A DNA stretch of 25,181 bases from contig CALIZL010000043.1 of the NCBI GenBank assembly GCA_938028745.1, positions 1 to 25,181 on the forward strand. The letters run 5' to 3'. The DNA is from an uncultured Prevotella sp. GTDB taxonomy: Bacteria; Bacteroidota; Bacteroidia; Bacteroidales; Bacteroidaceae. Every line of letters begins with the position of its first letter. Positions within the stretch are counted from its first letter, which is position 1. Both the position numbers and the translations under genes were made by a program. Positions 8,956 to 15,254 of the stretch are shown one piece after another. Under the pieces are notes generated by a model that was given only the letters and a program-made list of their open reading frames with translations, did not search any database and was not told the DNA's origin.

Positions 8956-9298
8956 AGTGAGGGTGGTATAGGGAGTGGGTTAGCGTACGAACGACCGATG
9001 GCTGGAGCAACAGCTGTTGCCGTTGACTATGAGCAGCATGCCCTGCAAACGCTTGCGCTGGTCGTTGCAAACGTACATGTTTTTCGTGCCATTGCCCACT
9101 TGTGCGAGTTTACGGCATATTTATTTTGTTAAGTTTTTGGTAAGAATTTTAACATGATAAGTGCCCTTTTTGCCCACCAATCGCCTACCTTGTCGCAAAA
9201 AATCGATTCTCGCGAAGGTTTGTTTTGATGTAAAATGGGGTTAGCATGTGCTTGTAGTAAAATGAATGTTTATTTGAAAGGGCTGCCATTTACACCCG
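8956..9298. other. Intergenic stretch after the terminator
   Basis: No convincing gene. The only coding-like trace is a 32-codon minus-strand ORF at 8980-9078 with a CC pair near its end, described under findings. Otherwise it is AT-rich sequence leading into the 22-bp minisatellite. Confidence 0.5.
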
Positions 9299-9777
9299 TT
9301 TTGGGGCTATTTGGTGCTAAACGGCGTGCGTTTTGGTGCTAAATGGAGTGTGTTTTGGTGCTAAATGCACTGCGTTTTGGTGCTAAATACAAGGTGTTTT
9401 GGTGCAAAACGCAAGGCATTTTGGTGCTAAATGCGGTGTGATTTGCTGCTAAATGCAAGACGAAAAGCATAAATATCCACAGCTTTTGTATAAACAAAAC
9501 CTTTAAGAACCATGAAATACATGGCTAGAAAGGGTAAAATGGCCATTAAAAAGTGGGTTTTTAGGGGCTAAAAGCAGGTAATTGGGGTTGAAAAAATACG
9601 AGTTGGTAAGCAAACTAGAAAGGCAAAATGGTGCAAAATGCAGGTACTTGGCTTAAAAACAGACAAACCCCAAGGTGAGAGAGGGTGGAAAAAATGGCTT
9701 TTTGCCTACTTTTTAACCAATATTTTCGCTAGAACGGAGCGGAAATTAGAGTGATATTGTAAAATAAAAGCTAACAA
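9299..9777. repeat. Long dispersed repeat, left arm, with 22-bp minisatellite
   Basis: This block matches 24751-25181 in inverted orientation over about 430 bp or more. It opens with seven 22-bp units at 9309-9462, each built on TTTTGGTGCTAAAT plus a variable tail. Then come about 315 bp of unique repeat sequence with conserved pieces such as GGGTTTTTAGGGGCTAAAAG, and a small CCATG...CATGG dyad at 9510-9524 whose arms are the same in both copies. It ends at a TTTAA where a MITE-like element has inserted. No ORF is shared by the copies. Confidence 0.85.
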
Positions 9778-9782
9778 TTTAA

Positions 9783-9974
9783 CCCAAATCGGTCGTTAGA
9801 GCCTGTGCAGATTTTGTGTGTTGTTGAACATATTGCCAGCCTTATTCTTGAAGACGTAGCGGGCTACGTCGAGAGAATAAGACAGGTAAGATGCCGACAG
9901 GCAAACGAAAGATGAACAGGAAGCGATGGAAACAATCTAAAATAATAAGTAAGCGGTCTAACGACCGATTGGGG
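9783..9974. mobile_element. MITE-like element, copy R1 (192 bp)
   Basis: The ends are inverted repeats: CCCAAATCGGTCGTTAGA at the left against AACGACCGATTGGGG at the right. TTTAA flanks both ends (9778-9782 and 9975-9979). The matching long repeat at 24751 onwards has a single TTTAA at the equivalent point (24746-24750, inverted), so that copy is the empty site. The interior carries a hairpin at 9841-9881 with GACGTAGC GG GCTACGTC as its inner stem. There is no transposase, so the element is non-autonomous. TTAA-type target duplication is typical of the IS1380 family, which is common in Bacteroides; that parentage is inference. Confidence 0.85.
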
Positions 9975-10156
9975 TTTAAGCTTTTGAGGTGATGAAATTT
10001 TATAGTCGAATAGAAATGGATTTGGAAAGCCATAGGTGCATCGTAAACAGGCAAAACGTGATTTTTTTCCTCTGCGTTGGGGTTTATGGATGCCAAGCTA
10101 CGCACGTCTTACATTCGTCTAACAACCATTTTCCAAAAGCAATTCTGTTTGACTAT

Positions 10157-10200
10157 AAGTTGATGAGCTTGCGAGTTGATGAATTTATGAGTTGTTGAGT
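10157..10200. repeat. Short octamer repeat array
   Basis: Five to six 8-mers of the RAGTTNNT family (AAGTTGAT, GAGCTTGC, GAGTTGAT, GAATTTAT, GAGTTGTT). It is followed at about 10209-10245 by a tail, TTATAAACCAGTGAGTTG, that also follows the array at 12699-12866. Confidence 0.65.
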
Positions 10201-10287
10201 ATCAGCGATTTTATAAACCAGTGAGTTGACTTGTGCTGCACTCTTCTCAATGAAGTGGTCTTAACTTTTAATATTTCTATCAATTGA

Positions 10288-10334
10288 GAGGAGTTTATCA
10301 TCTTTGTGATGCAAAACCAAGATAAACACTCCTC
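10288..10334. other. Stem-loop in repeat region
   Basis: GAGGAGTTTATC (10288-10299) pairs with GATAAACACTCCTC (10321-10334), with two unpaired bases and a 21-nt loop. No T-run follows in either direction. A related sequence with weaker pairing lies at about 24550-24595, also next to octamer repeats. It may belong to a composite dispersed repeat rather than be a terminator. Confidence 0.5.
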
Positions 10335-10358
10335 GAAGTAAAGAGGACTTCATATTAA

Positions 10359-10550
10359 CCCCAAATCGGTCGTTAGAGCCTGTGTAGATTTTGTTTGATT
10401 GTTGAGCACATTGCCTGTCTTATTCTTGAAGGCGTAGCGGGCTACGTCGAGAGAATAAGACTGGCAAGATGCCGACAAGCAAACGAAAGATGAACTGGAA
10501 GCGATGGAAAAAAATAAATAATTGATAAGCGTTCTAACGACCGATTGGGG
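10359..10550. mobile_element. MITE-like element, copy R2 (192 bp)
   Basis: Same orientation as R1, starting CCCCAAATCGGTCGTTAGA and ending AACGACCGATTGGGG. Flanks are ATTAA at the left and a decayed GTCAA at the right. The central hairpin CTTATTCT...AGAATAAG is kept. It ends 19 bp beyond the stop codon of gene A2, so A2 transcripts would read into it. Confidence 0.85.
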
Positions 10551-10569
10551 TCAAGAGTCAAGACAACTT

Positions 10570-11886
10570 CTATATTCTCTTTACAACTTTAATCTCTTGG
10601 TTTACCTCTGAGCACAAGTCTGACAGCTTTTCAACATCTTGGCGTTTGTAGATAAAGTAAAGATCGCAATAGTTACCACACACCATTACAAAGCTGGCAA
10701 CACATAGCTCCCTGTTTGCCCATTGTTTATTAAGAATTTCACACCAGGTTTCTATTTCATCTTCCTCATCGAGCCAGTCTTCATTTAATGTAAGGTGATA
10801 TTTGTCCGCCAGGCCTTTCATCTTCAAACAAAATTCCTGCTTCGTCACGTCCCAATCCATCTCAACGGCATTGCCGTTGTCGAGCATCTCATTGGCAATG
10901 GCTGCCCAAATTATGTTGCAATTCCGTTCATTTTCATCCATCTCCCTTTCACGATACATCTCCGCGTTGTCGGCATAATACTGTTTGGGCGCGTCAATAC
11001 ACCGTTCAACCTTAGCGAAAAGCGTATCGCCATTGGGCAGTAACTTTGCAATTGCCTTATAATTCTCGGCATCGGTGCTTTTTTCTAATAGGTAAGACAT
11101 AGCGACTTTCCAACTTTGTAACTCGGCAGCAAGATTGTTGTTCAGCACATTTTGCAACACTTCCATTACTTCTCGCTCATTCAATTTGTCTTTCTCATAA
11201 TTAATAACATGATTGTCATGCGCTATATCACTGGTAAAGATTTCTATATTGAAATGCCCAACCTGCTTTTTCGGGCTGATTGAGAGGTGGCAGAACTGGT
11301 ATTCATCATTTGCTTTTATCGGAATATGCGCCCACATAAGAATGCTTTTAAAACTGCCAGGCTTTAATGCAGCAAGTTGTTGCCTTACGTCTTTCGGCGT
11401 AAACCCTTCAATAGTTGTGCCGTCGACAACCATATCCCAATCGGGATAGGACGTATCCATCCAACCATTCAGCTGCTCCCAACCTTTATCTGCTGCCCCA
11501 TGTCCATGTGTTTCGCCCTTGTTCGTTATGCCCAAGGTTCTATTTACGGCAGATGTAATTGCTTTTTTCTTGAAGACAAGGGCAGCAATGAGGGGTAATG
11601 CGAAAAGTGGTGCGCAGACAATTGCTGCGACGATTACCGCCACATTACGGCTGCCTCTGCTGTGGCTGCCTGCGACAAGGTTGTTCACAAAGTCTGCTAA
11701 ACCATTAAAAAAGCCGTCGCCGACAATCAGAGACAGTAAAACTAATTCCAAAGCAAGCACCGCAAAGAACACTAAGACCATCTTCTTTGCCACCTTGCTG
11801 CATATCTCCATTCTTGTTTCCAAGTCTGTGGCTTCTGCATTGGGTATGTTACGAAACCATTTTTCTGCGCGTTCTTCCTTTGTCAT
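10570..11886 (-). CDS. Two-TM inner-membrane protein of unknown function (gene A2)
   Basis: A complete 438-aa protein, duplicate of the partial gene at 1-267 and paralogue of the one at 394-1698. Hydrophobic helices are at residues 36-55 and 82-105, followed by KKK, giving an N-in/C-in hairpin and a large cytoplasmic domain. Features shared with 394-1698 include VRQQLAALK, FTSDIAHDNHVI, SWKV..SYL.EKSTDAENYKAIA, PKQYY and NAVEMDW. The last 60 residues diverge: the FDVDSDSYVLF segment is replaced by FVMVCGNYCDLYF. Inverted copies of the MITE-like element lie 19-20 bp from either end of the gene, and one of them separates it from the ancestral promoter at 12586-12615. Whether it is still expressed is open. 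Function unknown. Confidence 0.87.
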   Translation of the reverse strand: MTKEERAEKWFRNIPNAEATDLETRMEICSKVAKKMVLVFFAVLALELVLLSLIVGDGFFNGLADFVNNLVAGSHSRGSRNVAVIVAAIVCAPLFALPLIAALVFKKKAITSAVNRTLGITNKGETHGHGAADKGWEQLNGWMDTSYPDWDMVVDGTTIEGFTPKDVRQQLAALKPGSFKSILMWAHIPIKANDEYQFCHLSISPKKQVGHFNIEIFTSDIAHDNHVINYEKDKLNEREVMEVLQNVLNNNLAAELQSWKVAMSYLLEKSTDAENYKAIAKLLPNGDTLFAKVERCIDAPKQYYADNAEMYREREMDENERNCNIIWAAIANEMLDNGNAVEMDWDVTKQEFCLKMKGLADKYHLTLNEDWLDEEDEIETWCEILNKQWANRELCVASFVMVCGNYCDLYFIYKRQDVEKLSDLCSEVNQEIKVVKRI

Positions 11887-11906
11887 ATCTTTTATTCTTT
11901 GTTTAA

Positions 11907-12099
11907 CCCCAATCGGTCGTTCGGCCGCTTACCTATTATTTTAGGTAGTTTCCATCGCTTCCTGTTCATCTTTCGTTTGCTTGTCGGCATCTTGCCTGTC
12001 TTATTCTCTCTGCGTAGTCCGCTACGTCTTCAAGAATAAGGCTGACAACATGCTCAACAATACACAAAATCTGCACAGGTTCTAACGACCGAATTTGGG
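11907..12099. mobile_element. MITE-like element, copy R3 (193 bp), inverted relative to R1/R2
   Basis: It starts CCCCAATCGGTCGTT and ends AACGACCGAATTTGGG. TTTAA flanks both sides (11902-11906 and 12100-12104). The duplicate spacer in copy 1 has a single TTTAA at the corresponding site (about 274-280), giving a second empty-site proof of insertion with a 5-bp duplication. Besides the main hairpin, its minus strand has a small stem ACCTA...TAGGT near the end next to gene A2. Confidence 0.87.
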
Positions 12100-12209
12100 T
12101 TTAAGTGTCGTTTTCTGTTAATGGGGCTGACGAGTCGGCAGGCTTGTTTTCTGCAGGTCAGTCAATGGGTTTGTAATTCGCTAAGTGGCAACATCCCCAC
12201 TCGTTAAGG

Positions 12210-12383
12210 TTACATATCCTGTGCTAAATCAATCGTGCGAAGAACCTCCTCGCCCAGTTTTCTTAGCTTTTCTAGCGTTTTGCATGTGCAAATAAAGAGA
12301 ATTTAGCTGTCGCTATCAATATCGAACGCGGCTAAGCAGAACCCTTGTTCGGCCCATTTTTCAGCGTGTTCTTCCTTTGTCAT
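12210..12383 (-). pseudogene. Deletion remnant of gene B (B2)
   Basis: Ten N-terminal codons (MTKEEHAEKW) are joined directly to the C-terminal tail AEQGFCLAAFDIDSDS of the 394-1698 gene, then a TAA at codon 27 where the intact gene has TAT (Tyr), and the rest of the tail to LRTIDLAQDM and stop. The junction falls on CCATTTTTC (12354-12362). The intact gene has this 9-mer twice, at 538-546 and 1669-1677, 1131 bp apart, a multiple of three. So an in-frame deletion between direct repeats removed 377 codons, and a separate point mutation added the stop. The promoter and Shine-Dalgarno site in front remain, so a 26-residue peptide could still be made, but the gene is dead. Confidence 0.9.
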
Positions 12384-12585
12384 TGGTTTTTCTCCTTAGT
12401 TTAATCTCGGCTTTTAGGCTATATGTAAATAGGAGCAAGTTGCTTCATGGCGATTGTCGCTGTGTGCCAAGTTGGTGCTGGTTGCTTTAAAATGTCATAT
12501 ATCATGATAGTATGTATAGCAATTGCTAATGGGAAGCAATGCTTGGATAAAGCGTGTAGGCACGAGAGACGAAGTTTTACGAAAG

Positions 12586-12615
12586 CAAATTTAAAGAAAA
12601 TATTTGTTACCTCAA
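12586..12615 (-). promoter_or_regulatory. Bacteroidetes-type promoter in front of B2 remnant
   Basis: TAAATTTG (12586-12593, minus strand) fits TAnnTTTG exactly, with TTG at 12613-12615, 19 nt upstream. It is the duplicate of the promoter at 1901-1930. It could drive the remnant and, across the inserted element R3, gene A2. Confidence 0.6.
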
Positions 12616-12698
12616 TGGCTTTTGTAAGGATTTTAACTGGTATTAGACAAATTGACCAATCTTTCCGTCTAACAAGTCTAGGTTGGCAAGGGCGGTGG

Positions 12699-12866
12699 AA
12701 GTTTATGAGTTAGTGAGTTTTTGAGTTGGTAAGTTGGTGAGTTTTTGAGTTGGTGAGTTTTTGAGTTGGTAAGTTGGTAAGGTTTTGAGTTGGTAAGTTT
12801 GTGAGTTTTTGAGTTGGTAAGTTTGTGAGTTTTTGAGTTTTCTAGTTGGAAAGTTGATGTGTTGAT
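12699..12866. repeat. Perfect-register octamer array, 21 units
   Basis: Twenty-one contiguous 8-mers in unbroken register. The dominant units are GAGTTTTT, GAGTTGGT, AAGTTGGT and AAGTTTGT; the last units are TAGTTGGA, AAGTTGAT and GTGTTGAT. The invariant core is AGTT with variable ends. A tail starting TTATAAGCCTGTGAATTGG follows at about 12896 and recurs after the arrays at 10157 and 24635. Not CRISPR: there are no spacers. Confidence 0.88.
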
Positions 12867-12952
12867 GCCTTTGGAAGTTGTTGGGCCTTAGTGCGTTTAT
12901 AAGCCTGTGAATTGGCTTGTTCTGCGCTGCTCTCGGCTTGTAGAAATATTAA

Positions 12953-13145
12953 CCCCCAATCTGTCGTTCGGCCGCTTACCTGTTATTTCAGGTTGTTTCC
13001 ATCGCTTCCTTTTCATTTTTCGTTTGCTTGTCGGCATCTTGCCTGTCTTATTCTTTCGACGTAGCGGGCTACGCCTTCACGAATAAGGCAGACAATATGC
13101 TCAACAATACACAAAATCTAAGCGGCTCTAATGACTGATTGGGGG
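12953..13145. mobile_element. MITE-like element, copy R4 (193 bp)
   Basis: Same orientation as R3. It starts CCCCCAATCTGTCGTTCGG and ends TAATGACTGATTGGGGG, so both ends carry substitutions and it looks older. ATTAA lies at the left; the right flank is not a clean duplicate (TAAAATTAA). The central hairpin is retained, and its small stem ACCTG...CAGGT differs from that of R3 by a compensating base pair. Confidence 0.82.
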
Positions 13146-13352
13146 TAAAATTAAGATGTTCGGAACCTTGTAGAATACATTTAACGACATCTTGTGCCTT
13201 ATATTCTCTTATTTTGGCGGACGGCCGATGAGTGATAGTTTGAAGGGTGGGGCTTACTTTATGAAATAGGAATACGCGATGCCCATTAATGAGCATTGTA
13301 GATAAGGGAATTGCACCGATTAGAAGTTTACCACACAGCAATATTTCAACAT

Positions 13353-13387
13353 AAAAACTCCCCCATCTTGCAGGCAAGATGGGGGAG
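13353..13387 (-). terminator. Intrinsic terminator of the downstream SusC-SusD operon
   Basis: CTCCCCCATCTTGC (13358-13371) pairs perfectly with GCAAGATGGGGGAG (13374-13387), and on the minus strand it is followed by TTTTTAT. It starts 13 bp after the SusD stop codon. Confidence 0.92.
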
Positions 13388-13400
13388 CTTTATTGATGGA

Positions 13401-15233
13401 TTATTTCTTTTCTTCCCAACCGGGAGTTTGCTTGATGGCGTGGCCAGCGTTGCGGTATAGCGTTAGCTGGTCGAATGGGATGGGATAGAGATAGTCTTTA
13501 TCCGAGTAGGTACGCATAAAGTCTTGTTTCACTATGGGCCTGATATAGCCAACAGAGTCGTTAACCTCATATTCGCCCTTGGCATTGAGGAGAACAAGTT
13601 GTATCTTGCTCATTTTCTCTTTCGTTAGCGTGTTCTCGGGCTTAGCTGCTGGATGAACGGTGTTGTACCACTTTATGTATTCGCGTTTGTTGACGTAGGC
13701 ACCCATGTTAAGCTTGGGGTTCTTCACCATGTCGGCATAATTGAGCTTTTTCCAACGGCGCAGGTCGTTAAAACGTAGGCCTTCGTAAACCAATTCTACG
13801 CGGCGTTCGCGGCGTATCTCCCATAGGATGGGCGAAACGTCTGCATCGCGTTGGGTATCGTTTATTACGCCAGCAGGTACGCTCAGGGCATCGCCCACCA
13901 GCTGCAAGGCAGGCATCTTGGTGCTGGTGCGCTGACGAAGGGCGTTGATGGTGCGGTCGAAGTCGGCTTGGGTAAGGGTGTACTTGCCCAATGTGGCCAA
14001 CTCGGCTGCGGCCTCGATGTAGTTCATCATCACTTCGTTGAGTTTCATCACAGGTGCATCGGTGATGTTGGTGAAACTCTTTCCGCCGGACTTGCCGATG
14101 AGTGTGGGGTTGGCAAAGCGATTGGCGAAATAACCCGATGCGGCATACACGGATGCAACAGAGGGCAAGCGCAGTTCTGCTGTGTCGATGGTGGCATAAA
14201 GTCGTGGGTCGCGATTGGCCATCTCGTCCTTAAACAACATGTCGCCTTTGTACATGGCGTTCCCACCTACCTGTGTAATGGGCAGTCCGTTCTTGGTGAG
14301 GTAGCTCTCGATGAGCGACTTCGAAGGGCTCGACTTTTCGTGTTCGGTGTTGTTGAACGTCATCAAGCTGTGGGTAACAACGCCAGCTACGTACGAACGA
14401 TAGAGAATAATCTCGGGATTTCCGGCAAGGTCTATCGAGGTGGTGAGGTCCTTATAGTTGGTGCATAGCTGATAACGCTTTGATTTCAATACGGAATCGG
14501 CCGCATCTTTGGCCTCTTGTAGGTATTTGGCAGCCAACTCGTTGTTTTTGTTGTGATACTTTTGCCACGTGCCTTCGAAGAGGAAAATACGAGAGGCGTA
14601 GGCATACACAACATCCTTAACAATGTGCAATCCCTTGACATCGTCTTCGAGGCGTACGTTTGCCATAGCGTACTTCATGTCTGATAATACGCTGTCCATC
14701 ACTTCTGCTCGTGGGCTGAACGCGCGATAAAGCGCAGCCTTGTCGGTTGGTGCGATGGGCTGCTGATAGTATGGAACGTCGCCGAAGTTAGATACAAGCT
14801 TGGCGTATTCTAGCGCACGGAGAAAACGGTTAACACCCGTCCAATGGCGTTTAGGCTCGTCTAGCATGGTAGAGCGGGATAGCTTGTCGAGGTAGGTGTT
14901 AACGGTGTGTATCATTTCGAAGTTCCAAGGATTGGTGGAACTTGTTGTAGTGGGCACGTTCTTCGTGAAGAAAGTGGCCTTTTCTTGTGCGTTGTCGTCG
15001 TTCCAGTCGGCAATGTCAGTTTCGGCGAACCAGTCGGCACGCCCCCATGAAGAGTTGTATCCCTTGAAGAAGGTTGGGTAAACGTTGTACATGGAATACT
15101 TGACGACATCTTCCGAGTTCCACGTTTCGTCGTTGTCGGCACGTAGCCGGTCGAAAGGCTCGCGCGTAAGGAAGTCGTTGCAGGCCACCAAAGGCAGGGC
15201 CAAGAGCGCAAGGCTCAATATCTTATGTTTCAT
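13401..15233 (-). CDS. SusD/RagB-family surface lipoprotein
   Basis: 610 aa, on the long side for SusD. The lipoprotein signal ends LVAC at C18, then NDFLTREPFDRL, the standard N-terminal SusD pattern. Later segments include EIRRERRVELVYEGLRFNDL and the C-terminal DYLYPIPFDQLTLYRNAG and TPGW, typical of RagB/SusD. It should be the surface ligand-binding partner of the SusC protein encoded 21 bp upstream. It is the last gene of its operon, followed by a strong terminator. The ligand is unknown: no carbohydrate-active enzyme lies nearby. Confidence 0.95.
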   Translation of the reverse strand: MKHKILSLALLALPLVACNDFLTREPFDRLRADNDETWNSEDVVKYSMYNVYPTFFKGYNSSWGRADWFAETDIADWNDDNAQEKATFFTKNVPTTTSSTNPWNFEMIHTVNTYLDKLSRSTMLDEPKRHWTGVNRFLRALEYAKLVSNFGDVPYYQQPIAPTDKAALYRAFSPRAEVMDSVLSDMKYAMANVRLEDDVKGLHIVKDVVYAYASRIFLFEGTWQKYHNKNNELAAKYLQEAKDAADSVLKSKRYQLCTNYKDLTTSIDLAGNPEIILYRSYVAGVVTHSLMTFNNTEHEKSSPSKSLIESYLTKNGLPITQVGGNAMYKGDMLFKDEMANRDPRLYATIDTAELRLPSVASVYAASGYFANRFANPTLIGKSGGKSFTNITDAPVMKLNEVMMNYIEAAAELATLGKYTLTQADFDRTINALRQRTSTKMPALQLVGDALSVPAGVINDTQRDADVSPILWEIRRERRVELVYEGLRFNDLRRWKKLNYADMVKNPKLNMGAYVNKREYIKWYNTVHPAAKPENTLTKEKMSKIQLVLLNAKGEYEVNDSVGYIRPIVKQDFMRTYSDKDYLYPIPFDQLTLYRNAGHAIKQTPGWEEKK

Positions 15234-15254
15234 ATCTTGTTCTTGTTAAGGGGG

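Larger units (their letters stand above)
11620..12720. repeat. Segmental duplication, copy 2
   Basis: Matches 1-2040 in direct orientation, beginning inside gene A and ending in the octamer array. Relative to copy 1 it has gained the 193-bp element at 11907-12099 and lost 1131 bp from gene B. The start-to-start distance of A and B agrees with exactly these two events. Confidence 0.85.

Noticed and set aside
9309..9462. Regular repeats resembling a CRISPR array
   Set aside because: The period is 22 bp with no unique spacers and no cas genes. It is a minisatellite inside a dispersed repeat, and the same holds for 25066-25181 and 2306-2447.
11519..11944. 141-codon plus-strand ORF opposite gene A2
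   Set aside because: Antisense shadow of the A2 N-terminus; similar shadows occur opposite the other copies of the gene.
10359..12099. Composite transposon carrying gene A2
   Set aside because: Not accepted as a feature, because the R3 empty-site comparison shows insertion next to a gene already present in the duplicated block, and the outer flanks do not match each other.
13069..13377. 102-codon minus-strand ORF after the SusD terminator
   Set aside because: The start codon lies within the terminator stem and the end lies inside MITE-like copy R4. No domain was recognised.
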